This document shows, in pieces, positions 35,948 to 46,780 of a DNA stretch of 64,000 nucleotides. Source of the stretch: Lineolata rhizophorae (Eukaryota > Ascomycota > Dothideomycetes > Lineolatales > Lineolataceae). The notes under the pieces were generated by a model. The model saw nothing but the letters and a program-made list of their open reading frames with translations, did not search any database and was not told the DNA's origin. Where the stretch lies: contig MU001672.1 in NCBI GenBank assembly GCA_010093515.1, positions 1,244,582-1,308,581 of the forward strand, in the 5' to 3' direction. The first letter of the stretch is position 1. Each line of letters starts with the position of its first letter. Position numbers and translations under genes: made by a program.

Positions 35948-38275
35948 ATGAGTGCCATTCTATCCGCCGACGACCTCAACGACTTTATCTCTCCCGGCGT
36001 CGCCTGCATCAAGCCCGTCGAGACGCTACCAAAGCCAGCCGAGGAGAACTCGGTACGTCACTTGCTCCCCTAGTACAACACGCCCGTCCTAGTTACACTA
36101 GCATCGACCCTCCTTATTCCGCCTTCTCTTTCCTCAGAACGTGGTACTCGAACCATCCAGCTAACCAACCCCTTTTTCGCTCCCGAGCAGAACCCCTACG
36201 AAGTCACCACTGAAGACAAGGTTGCAGCCAGTGCCTCGGATGCGCCCCCCGCCCAAATCTCCCTGACCGACTGCCTCGCCTGCTCCGGCTGCGTCACCTC
36301 CGCCGAGGCCGTCCTCGTCAGTCTGCAGTCGCACGCCGAAGTCCTCTCCACGCTCGACGCGCACCCCGAACTACGCGCTTTGCCGTGGAAATCTAGCACA
36401 TGTACATTCTCTCCCTCCATTCCTAACAATGCTATCCCCGCCAACGGCACCGCCGCGGCCGGCGTGGACGCCGGACTCGAACCCAAACTCTTCGTCGCCA
36501 CCGTCTCCCCGCAGGCCCGCGCCTCCCTCGCCGCTACCTTCGGCCTCTCCAGTCGTGACGCTGGAAACATGATCTCTCAGTTGCTCAGCGGGCCACGCGG
36601 TCTGCGCGGTGGCGGCCCGCACGGTTCCGGCTTCGCCTGGGTGCTGGACAGCAACGCGCTGCGTGAAGCGGCGCTAGTGGCGGCCGCGGACGAGGTTGGT
36701 GTGGCGCTAATGGACGGGAAAAGCGGGGGAAGAGAACGAGGAGAAGGCGTGAAAAGACCAGTGCTGAGCTCCGCCTGCCCGGGCTGGATCTGCTACGCGG
36801 AGAAGACGCACCCGCACATCCTACCGCACCTATCGAGGCTGCGCTCACCGCAGGCGCTGGCCGGCGCTCTGATCAAGTCGGTGCTCGCGGCTAGGGGCGT
36901 CCCGCCGGACAGGGTGTGGCACTTGGCAGTAATGCCGTGCTTCGACAAGAAGCTCGAGGCGAGTCGGGCGGAGCTGACAAGCTGGGCATGGATGGACGGT
37001 GTCAATGGTGCGGGAGGGGATGGAGCGGGAGTCAGAGACGTGGACTGCGTCATCACGGCGAGGGAACTGCTGCAGGTGGCTGCAGCCAGGGGTATCAGCT
37101 TCGTCGACCTACCGCGGTCAGACCCATTTTCGCCCCAGTGGGGAGGCGTAAGCAGGCCCAGTTTCCCGGACGACGAGCTCGAGCGGTGGCTTTTCCCTCG
37201 TGCGTCTTCGGGGTCGGAGACCAAGTCCGAGAACGCGCCGACTGCGGGTGATGGGGATGTGAACGCGACGCCCGCGGCCGTCGGCACGTCGGGCGGGTTC
37301 TTGTGGCACGTGCTGCGAGCGAGGCAGGCGGCAGCGCCGAGGGGCAGCAGGATCGTGGTCGAGAGGGGGCGGAACGCCGACGTCGTCGAGTACGTCTTGC
37401 GCGGCCCTCGTCCTAGTCCGCCTGTGGGCACGGAGGTGGACAGTGTGAACGGCTGGCCGAGAAGAGGCGGGACGGCCGACGGAGAGGTCCTGTTCCGTGC
37501 GGCGCGGTACTACGGGTTCCGGAACATTCAGAACCTCGTGCGGCGCCTCAAGCCGGCCAAGAAGTCGCGGCTGCCCGGCGCAGCGGTGCGAAAGGGTAGG
37601 GGTGCCGCGGCTGCGGGAGGTGCTGGTGGCGCCGATGGGTGCGAGTACGGCTACGTCGAAGTGATGGCATGCCCGGGGGGTTGCACGAATGGCGGTGGTC
37701 AGGTGAAGGTCGGAGAGGTGGATGAGGTGAGGGGGTTAGGTGGTTTGGGTGGCGAGGCGGCAGACGGAGGGGAAGCGAAGCCGGAAGCCAAGGAGAAGGA
37801 GGAGCGGAAGAAGAAGCCCGGTCCGCAGGAGCAAAGGGAATGGTTGGCCAAGGTGGACGAGGCGTATTGGTCCGGCGAGAGCAGCGGGTCTGAGGCCGAA
37901 GCCGAAGCCGCGGTCAGTGATGAGGACGAGGCCATGGCGGACGCTGCGGAGCAGCCGCCGCGGCCGCAAGCCGAAGTGGACACTATGGAGATCGACGTCC
38001 CGCACCCGTCCGCTACCACAAACGGCTTCGCCGTCAACGGTTCCGCCGGAGGCCCCGCCGTGCAGGCCTCGCGGCCGGGCCTCGTCGTCGACGGCATATC
38101 CCACGCGCGCGTGCACGCGCTGCTGCGCGCGTGGTCCGCAGCGGCGGGCGGCGTGCCCGTCGACAAGCTGCTGTACACGAGCTTCCGGGAGGTGGAGAGC
38201 GATGTCGGGAAGGAGAAGAAGAGCGATGTCGAGAGGGTGGCGGGACTGGCGAGTAGTTTGGGGGGTGGGTGGTAA
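35948..38275 (+). CDS. nar1: Cytosolic Fe-S cluster assembly factor NAR1
   Basis: Iron-only-hydrogenase-like protein of the CIA machinery, which delivers Fe-S clusters to cytosolic and nuclear apoproteins. Exons 35948-36052 and 36191-38275 give 729 residues. The start [20 protein letters not shown] is the fungal NAR1 signature. N-terminal cluster ligands are Cys20 and the DCLACSGC triad (Cys63, 66, 69). The C-terminal H-cluster-like site has [14 protein letters not shown] (Cys231), [13 protein letters not shown] (Cys285) and [14 protein letters not shown] (Cys529, Cys533). The C-terminus contains the [10 protein letters not shown] motif. Between about 545 and 650 a Lys/Glu- and Asp/Glu-rich, then Ala/Pro-rich linker lengthens the protein over yeast Nar1 (about 490 residues). 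The intron is 138 nt with a GTACGT donor. Confidence 0.95.
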
Positions 38276-41200
38276 GGGAGGGGGTGAGTGGTCCGGATTC
38301 TGTCCGGATGCGTGGGTTGGTTTTTGGTTGGGGGACTCTTCTTTGCTTTTTCGTTCTGGGGGTCGGGATATGGTTTGGGCTAGAATGGACATAGGATTGC
38401 ACATGGATGCTGGGTCTGAGTTTTGAATGGGCGTTTTGTGGGTTGGCGAGATTCTAATGAATGCGTAGAATAAGCATGAAAACTAATGATGAACGGGAAG
38501 AATTGATGGAAACACATTTATCACGGAAAGTGGGAATGCCTGCAATACATTTGGGTAGCAGAACCTGGTGTTATGGAGTAAGTACTATTTCGCATTTGGC
38601 CATGCCGATTCTAAAAATGAATAAATGACCCAGCAACATGAAAGATGGGGATTTATGATCAGGCTAGTAACCGGATGAGACTGTTCTCTTGCTCAATGTA
38701 TGCAACTTTCGGTTCCGTTCAGGATGCACACCCGGAACAGACAATTGAAATGAGGAATATTTACTTGAATGTTGATTATTCTCGAGAACTTCTAAGCTCT
38801 TGCACTAGTCGAGCTTAAACCTAGTGTTTCGCTGCGGCTTTGGTGTTCGCCAGGACGGAGGCTGGCCTTAGGGCGCGTAAGATGCATCCTCCCTCTGCGG
38901 GAAGGTCGAGAACCAAGTCCCAGCGGGGCAATGGAACACTCAAAGGTTACTTACAAGCACTCGGCCTATAAATGCACTAATTCGAGGCTGAGATTTCAAT
39001 CCATACCTCCTTACACCTACTTAAGCTAGTTTTCTCATGGTCAACTTAGTTTCACACTGTACTGCGACACGTGGCGCGGGTGAATGCCGTATAGGTTCGA
39101 ATCTCGGGCTTAAGAGCTGGACTGGCAAAGTAGAACGGCACCGATATGCGGGAACCGAGACGCATTTCGCCTAGCCGTAGTGCTGAGGCTCCATGGATGG
39201 ATGGGCGGTCAGATTCTAGTCCAAAGCAGGCATTTCGCTAGTGTTTGATTTGACATGCACAATGCATTCCAGTCGTGCTGCGAGTGCGGCCACTTACCTC
39301 CCCAAATGGGGCTCGGCGTCGGATTGTGCGAAATCGGGCTCTTTCGGTAATGATCTAGAAGTAGGTCATAGATATTGCGTGGCGGAGACTTCTGAACCTT
39401 ACTAATGGAAGCACGAGGTTATATTTTCAATGGAACGGGGAGTCACAGTCACAAAAGCACGACTCTTGCGAGTGCGTGGAGTCCCGTCTAAGTCCAACCG
39501 ATATATATCTGTAGATTCAAGGGATGTCCCTAGATAACCATCAAAATCAAACCAAACCAAGCGCGACTCGAAGCCGTTACCTACATAGTACGCAGTCTTG
39601 TACAACTACGTAGTTCTTTGCCTCCCTAAAGGCTTGGCCACACCACTGCCCGATATGTACAAAGTCGGCCGGTTTTCTCAAAGTCAGCCTGGGACCCTCT
39701 CTGCTCACATACCTAACGCGAAACTAGCATGTACTGTACAGTAGTCCCTGAAGCCGAACCGAGTCGCGCGTGTACTACGTACAATGTGGCATTCGAGCGG
39801 TGAGCGTTGTCTCAGGCTGGCCGGCCGGCGGTGACGGTCGTGGCGACCGTGGCGGCGTTCGTTTCGGGTCGGGCATTCTTTTTAAGGTTGGCCTATTATC
39901 GATTCGGTGGGCTAGCGGCTGCTTTGGGGGTTCATCTAGGGGAAGTAGGCAGGAAAAGTACGTAGGTATGTACATGGTAGGGAACGGCGGTGGAGACGGC
40001 GAAGGTTGGGAGGCGAGGGTAGGAGGGCTAGCTTGGCGAAGTGTGCTAGCAACATGCTTGGGAGCGAGGAAAAACAACACATTTTGCAGAGAAAGAAAGG
40101 GTTTCGGCCAACAGGCAGTGAGGAAGACTGTAAAAGAACAGCAAAATACTTTGTTCCGACTTTCTCCGACCTGCCCGCCAGAGCCTCAAAATTCTCCCTT
40201 CAAGCCCTCCTCCTCGGAGCCCGCCAAACAAAAACAAACGAAAAGACTGGAGCGAAACGGGACAACACACCCGCCCAGACCGCCCTCGGTTCCCAATGAT
40301 GTTAATCCCGCAAATTCTCTTTTCCGCCATTGGCTCGCCTGCCAAACCCCACAGGCGCACCGCTAACCAAAAGGTACTAGTAATCCGGCCCCGAGTGCGC
40401 TGCTGCAGGGCCGCCGTGGCTGCCCCTGAATGGCTACACGTTTTGCGGCTCACGGGGTGGCGAGTGGGGGTGGAGCTGCACGGCGGGCCGGGTCCGGAAT
40501 GGGACAGCGCGGGCGCCTTGCCCGGTTGGGCGGTGCGGACCGGGATCCAGCCGTACGTAGTAGGCTTGGGATGTTTTCGTTTCGCGCTTGACACGGCTTT
40601 TGCTGTGGATGATGTGGGATGAGAGGAGCAATCAACACGCGGGAGAGCCGATCAAGCGAGGTGAGGTGGGTGGACTGGGGACGACAACTCAATTGAATGC
40701 ACGACGAGTAAAGCTTACCTACAGTAACGCCTGCCCGTTGATCGGATCTTTACTGTATAGCGCCCCTATAGACATTAGAAGCAAAACACCATGACATGCC
40801 CAGTAAAAGTAGGTAGGTTACAGAGTGAAGCAAAACACAACGCCCGTCTCAGGCCATCAACACTCCACATCAACACGTCTCACACCAGTCTCCATCGAAC
40901 GCCCCGTAGCAACCCACGATCGCACCACCACCTCGCCCCTCCTCCTCCCTCCCACCGAGCCGATTCCGCCCGGCCACCCCGTCCCCAGCCCAGCCCAACC
41001 ACGTCCTTCCAACCCAGCAACCAGCTCCAACCATCCATACCCTTCCCCGCGCCCCAGCAGCTCGGCAGCAGCAATCAACACGCAAAGCACACCATGCAGC
41101 GAAGCACATGACCGCGCCGGAAAGCACGCCAAACGCAAAAAGCCAGCCGGCGCCCGCACGCACGCCCGCATCGAGACGCGTGCATATGTGCATACCGCGG

Positions 41201-42768
41201 AAGCCGAGGAGCAAGCGGGCACGGGCAAGCGCGCGCAGGGGGATTTCAAGCGCGGCAGAGGAGGCGGCAAGCTGGAACTGCGCCCTACTAGGTATGGTGT
41301 CTTGGGCAAGCACGGAGGCCTGCTAGGTGGATAGGGCAAACTTCTGGATGCCATTCCGTTCCATCTCATCTCTGCGAGGAGCAGCAGCAGCAGCAGTAGT
41401 AGTATCAATAAGGCAATGCAGTATGTAAAGGCAACCTAACCAGAGCCAGGCCAGAGGAAAAAAGTCACTGCGCAAAGGACAAAATCACGTCTAAAGAAAA
41501 ATCTGCACAGCTACCAGTCAAAGATAGAAAACCTCAGGCAGGGCGCAAACAGCGCGCGCATGCGTGCGAGCATGGCTCATTAGAGTTTACTAACAAAGGT
41601 ACTACTAGATTACAAAAAGTTTTTCCTTGGGTTTCTGCAGACGAGCGGTCCACGGATTGGGAGACGACTGGCGGGTTTGTTGCTGAAGCCAGAGCAACTG
41701 CCGCCGGGCCCGTCCTGCCGGGTAAGAATCCTCGAGGCCTCCTCCTGCAAATGAGTGACAGTCTGGATGGTGTGGCACCTCTCCCTCACGCACTCCACGC
41801 TAAACACACGCTTCATCAATCAAGCCTTTCATTCTTCACACGCACTTGCTTCGCCCAAGAGAAAAGGAAAAGCTGCTTTCCATCGTCTCCTTTACTATTC
41901 GAAGAAGTCCCAAGATGCAAAACCAAGGAGAATAGGAGCAAAGGAAAATGGCAAGGAGTGTGCTGAAATAGGAAAACAGAATCCACCGCGAGGTCTGATA
42001 GCTGTACAAACTAGATGTCCAGTGCCTGGCCCGGAACCTAAGTTACGCAATTTTTCTGATCGCGAAAGCGCCGAGCCAACCCCCCCCCCCCATTATAGAA
42101 CGAAGGAGATTCAGAAATCAAAACACTAAGCACGAAGTTATGATGAACAAGGAAAGGCCAGTCTAGTCTCCGAACCGCAAACATACACAGAGGTATCTGG
42201 TGAAAGTAAAAGTGACAAAGCAAGGGAAAATTAGAAGGCGGAATGAAAGACCACAAAATATCCCGAGACTGAACCGGGCAAAACGGTCGAACAAAAGTAG
42301 GAAGGTGAAACTAACCACAGTATCGAAGGGGTATGAAACGTAAGGAAAAAAGGTTTGGCAGAGAAGATACAACTCGCTGACACCAAGATCCATGCCGCCA
42401 ATATCACAAGTGTGTAAAGTCGAAGAAAAACACAAATGGAAAAGCAGGTGTACGTCGGTCGAGATGTGAAACGAATGTATGCCGACGGAAAGAACGCCCT
42501 TGAACACCAAATGCCCGCTTGTCAACATCAACAAACCGCCCATAGTTCTGAAATGATGAAACTCATCGATCCGAGTGTCGACGGTAAATCTCGAGGTTAT
42601 TGTAACGTACGTGTCACACGTACTTTCAATGCAGGCCGTCTCAACGCACTCATTTGGCGTGATCCCATGGGAACGACATTCGGATCGTTGAACGGAGGTC
42701 GAAACAAAAGAACTTACGGGGAGCCGACTCAATCCGCCTCTTTTATGGGGATACTAAACTATCGGCAG
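38276..42768. other. Convergent 4.5-kb intergenic region
   Basis: The 3' flanks of NAR1 and the Ime2-like kinase. 38450-39700 is AT-richer. TACGTAGTA-type motifs occur at 39773 and 40554, and a 12-nt C run at 42080-42091. Frames at 39770-40366, 40825-41334 and 42163-42732 have no family motifs and biased or random composition. No tRNA was found. Confidence 0.5.
42080..42091. repeat. Homopolymer C tract
   Basis: Twelve consecutive C residues in non-coding DNA downstream of the kinase gene. Confidence 0.85.
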
Positions 42769-45443
42769 TCATCGATACGCGGCTTGAGCTTGAGCCGCGA
42801 AGATGCTGGCTGCAGCAGAAGCTGCCCATTCATTCTCGTCGTACGGCGGCGTCGGCCACTTCGGCGCCAGATCCTCAGCTTCACTACGCTTCTTCGCAGC
42901 GATGTCAACCGGCTTCGACGGGGTATTAAAGTAGTCCGATCCGAAACCGACGCCGTTTCTGTTCGCTGATGGTGAAGGCGTAAGATAGGCGGCCGAACCT
43001 CGAAGGTCTGCTGCTGATTGTCCGGGAGGAATCATCCCCGGGAAGACGCCGGATCTCCTCGGAGTGGCGTTCTGCTGGGCATGACGATCGAGCCTCTTCG
43101 CAATCTTGTGAGCGGAGGTAAGAGCCTCGTTGAGGAGTTCTTCCTCCTCGTTAGGAGCCTCATAGCGGTAACTGGGATGTGTCTGCTTCTGCACGGCCCG
43201 ACGAGTCCGACTGGAGACGGGTCCGGTACCAGTACCGTTCGCCACCCCATCATCTGCCTGCCGCTGGTCTTGGCCGTGAGGCACTGAATGGTGCCGCTTG
43301 AGCATCGGATTGCTCGCTATCCGCTGAGCATGCTTCGTCCCGTTCCCATTCGAAGCTTGCATCGTAGAATCGACGGTGTACTTCACACCTTGCAAAGCCT
43401 TGTCCAGCTCGGTAAAGTCATTTTGATTGGGATTGGTCGGCATCGGAGCGGCCGGATTCGAATCAATCGTCATTGACTGGCGGTTGCTACCCCACGGGGA
43501 GCAGCCTGCTTTGGCTTCGATGTCGTCCGAACTCGGAGACATGGGCGCGGCTTGGTACCGACCAGACAACCGCCGGGCTCGCTTCCGTAAGTGCGAAAAG
43601 AAACTTTCCTTGTGTCCATTCGATGGGGACATTACTCCACTACCATTGAGCCTCGCCTCTGCTTCTTGCCGATGAATGTCTGCATAGTGGTTGGTTTGCG
43701 AGGCGACTGATAGTTGACGCCCAATCTTCTTCGCAGCCTTTTCCTCCGCATCGGCAGGTTTTGCGCTGGCTTGTGCGTGCACTGCATTGGAGAGCGGGGA
43801 GATAGGCCTGATAGATGGAAGTATTGGAATGGGTGCAGCATTTGACGGCACCCCGTTTGTCCACGTGGCTCGCTTGTTCGCGTTAGGGCGAACTTTCGCT
43901 GACGCTGCTGCTGCCGCCGCAGGCTCTGCGTTGGTCGGCTGTACTACCATCGGCAGAGGACGGGGAGAAGCCACGACTGTTATTTGCTGCTGCGACTGCT
44001 GGACCTGCTGGATTGGTGTGGCGTGTTGCGGGACCGTGGGGGCATTTTCGCGGGGTCCCAGCGACTTCCTAAACCAGGATGAAGTCTTGGACGAAAGGCT
44101 TGGCGACGTTTCCGAGCCATCCTTTACTGTCGCAGTACTCAAATCGGATTGCTTGCGTCCAAGAAGACGGGATGAACTCTGACTCTTCGGGCGCAATGGA
44201 TCGACCGCATCCGCAAAGTACTCGTGACGAAGCGCTTGTGTTGAAGTTGGCCGATTTTTAGGGTCCCACATTAAACACCATGTGACAAAATTCGCCAGAC
44301 TAGCAGGCCATTGAGGCGGCTGGAGAATAGTGTCCATCGAATGAGGTGCCATCTAAACGTGAATCATAACTCGTCAGCATATCTATAATATTGCGTGATG
44401 TGACGAGAAAAGTCTGAACGCGCATGTACGGGATGACATACCTTAGGGAAAGAGAAACCCAATTTTTGAGCCAATCGAACGCCGTCCTTCCATTCGCCGC
44501 CTCCAACGGGAACACGCTGCTTGTTTACCCAGCTCCCAGGGCTTCCCATAATCTCACAGACTCTCCAAACTTGATCCACCTCGTTGCTGCCGGGGAACAA
44601 TGGCTTCAAAGTAGCGATCTCTACGGCCATTGCACCAATAGCCCAAATATCAACAGGAGCGGAGTACTCGCCCGCTCTGAGAAGGACTTCGGGAGCACGG
44701 TACCAGCGCGTCGATACGTACGTGGTGTAAGGTAACCGTGAATGCGTTTCACGAGCGAGACCAAAATCGGCAATCTTGATGGAGTACACCGGAGGCGTCG
44801 ATGGAGGCGTGACGAGCTGCGAATATCGCTTAAACGCACTTGCCGAATCCTGGGGAGCGGACGTGGAAACAAGAATGTTTTCAGGCTTAATGTCGCGATG
44901 GAAAAAGTTGTGCTCGTGGATGTGCTCCAGGCCCGATATGATTTGGAACAAGATGCTCTTGACGCTGCTGCCGTCGAGATGCTTATGATCTCTCGCCTTC
45001 ATCAACTGGTAGAGGTTGCCATCCATGTACTCCATGGCAATGTGCAGCTTCCTGCTGTAAGGATCCAAGAAGATGTCCAGAGCAGGCACTAGATGCGGAT
45101 GGTTGGGCAGCGATCGGAGAAAGATCACTTCCCGCAGTTCCAAGCACTGGTTGAACGTGTCGAACGTCTTCTTCATCGTCTTGACAGCGACCTGTGATGT
45201 GATCATGTGAGCAGCTTGAAGATCGGTTGTGCGACGCGTCTTGCGTGAATGTGTTATGTTACTCACAAGCGTGCCTCTCCGCGCGATATGAGCACCGGCG
45301 CTTCGCACGCGCGCAAGCGCGACACTGCCAAAGCTGCCATCCCCAATCTCCTTAAGCATCTCAAACTTGTCGTCCAGACCCACCGCTCCCCCGTGGGAGC
45401 CAGAAGACCAGCTCCTGAAGGACGCGTCGTACGCAACCGTCAT
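42769..45443 (-). CDS. ime2: Ime2-type (RCK/MAK/CRK1) Ser/Thr protein kinase
   Basis: Meiosis/development-associated kinase of the CDK-MAPK-related RCK group. Exons 45443-45267, 45191-44442 and 44352-42769 give 836 residues. The Gly loop is EIGDGSFGSVALAR (about 33-45). The 75-nt stop-free intron separates RRGTL from VAVKTMKK, placing catalytic Lys63 in register. HRDIKPENIL (Asp159) and ADFGLARE (Asp201) follow, with a Ser/Thr/Pro insert between them characteristic of fungal Ime2. The activation loop has TTYVSTRWYRAPE, a MAPK-like TxY (Thr215/Tyr217). The second intron lies exactly between FSFPK and MAPHSMDTILQ. The kinase fold ends near WDPKNRPTSTQALRHEYF. About 500 residues of disordered tail end in a conserved-looking PPYDENEWAASAAASIFAAQ. 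The ATG at 45443 is the first in frame, and an upstream exon is possible. Confidence 0.9.
45192..45266 (-). other. Stop-free 75-nt intron in Ime2-like kinase gene
   Basis: GTGAGT donor, GCTCAC branch-like site and ACATCACAG acceptor. Length is a multiple of three with no stop, so both spliced and retained forms are readable. Removal restores canonical kinase spacing before VAVK. Confidence 0.8.
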
Positions 45444-45769
45444 CTTGTCAACAGCCTTGTGTCACTCCGTGATGAGAGACGAATGATCGATTGACAATTG
45501 AGGTAGCTGCAACGAAGCAAAGCCCTGAATGCTGGTCCTCGGTTGCTCGAAGCCTGGGAGGAGATATTAGAGGACGACATGGTCGCGTTATTTTGAGCGT
45601 TCAATTGGGAAATACTAACCAACACCGTAGACTTCTAGTAAGGTCTATAATCGCTACAGCCTAATGGCGAGCTGCATGCATGGCCACTTTGGTACGGTAT
45701 GGATAATGTAGGTCGGTCCTCCCAGCGGCGATGATTGAAGAAATTGAAGAGGGGCTCCTTGGTTGAGGA

Positions 45770-45830
45770 AAGAAGGAAGTGAGTGAGAGAGGGGAGAGAG
45801 GGGGAGAGGAGAAAGGAGGGGGGGTTGGCA
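45770..45830 (-). promoter_or_regulatory. Long pyrimidine tract upstream of kinase gene
   Basis: A continuous AG-rich plus-strand run, hence CT-rich in the gene's sense, about 330-390 nt before the ATG. It resembles fungal CT-box core promoter or leader elements. The role is inferred from position and composition only. Confidence 0.35.
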
Positions 45831-46754
45831 GGCCTGCGGCAGGGATGGAAGGAGTTGCGGCAGGTGCGGCTGGGGGTGGGTGAGGCGGAGAGCGGGAGCG
45901 AGGAAGGCGCGAGGTGAAAGGTTCCACGAGAGTGGTTCGAGTGCTTAAGGGTCCAGCAGGCAGCCGACGGTGAACCGGGAAAGGGACTTGGTGAGACCCA
46001 GAAGAAAAAAGAACGGCGTCCGAGTGGAAAACGGCTGGCAGTCCGGTGGAGAGACGAGTCCAGGACCACGGTACGCGGGAGCCCTTCCGATGAAGGGGAT
46101 CGATCAACGGCGCAGACCCGGTCGACTTGTTGAGGATAGCGCGCGACTGTGGCTTGAGGGCAGCGGAGCGGGCCCGGGAACGTGCGCTATTGAGGTCGAC
46201 GAAAAGGAGAGAGCCTCTTGGCGGGTGAGAAGGGACTTCGCTAATTAGTCGCTCCAGCTGTCGAACAACCGACGCTTGCGCGCAACTGGATTCGCCGTCC
46301 GGTCTGGAGCAGGAGGAACAGAAGAAGATGCTCCTACTGGCCACGGCCAGGGTGGTCGCGGTTCAGTCGTTTCGAGCTTCGAAAAGGTTTCTGGTCCACG
46401 GGCGGCCTGCTTGCGAGCATGAATGGGGCCAGGCTTGAATAATCTCGGATGAGTTTGAGGCGGCGGCCGGGCCCACTGACGACACGACGAGATTAACGGC
46501 GGACGGACCCCCAAACGAACGGCGCGTTGGAAAGGCGGCGCGGGGAAGGAATTAGGTCGTGCGGGTTATGTTCAAACGCGGCGAGAGGGAAAGGCGAAAG
46601 GAAAGGGGAAAAAACGAATGACAAAAGAGCGGCGACGTTTTGCTGTGTCTTCGTTTTCTTTACTGTTGCCCTGGGAAGGGGGGAGGGCGGTTGCCGGGAA
46701 GGCGCAACGGGGGGGCTCCTTCTGGCTGGCGGTCGCGGTTGCCGTGAGTGACTA

Positions 46755-46780
46755 ACGCGCGCGCGCGCTCGCTCGCGCGC
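46755..46780. repeat. GC / GCTC simple repeat
   Basis: Alternating CG run continuing into CTCG units, potentially Z-DNA-forming, in the gene desert. Confidence 0.85.

Noticed and set aside
39085-39110. GGTTCGAATC, a B-box-like sequence
   Set aside because: Flanking bases do not form a T-stem and no acceptor or anticodon stem could be folded.
40825-41334. 169-codon plus-strand frame, Pro/Ser then Lys/Arg-rich
   Set aside because: Low-complexity composition with competing frames on the opposite strand and no recognisable motif. A real gene cannot be excluded but is not supported.
42163-42732. 189-codon minus-strand frame downstream of the kinase gene
   Set aside because: Lies in the expected 3' flank of the Ime2-like gene, shows no domain and no splice link to it.
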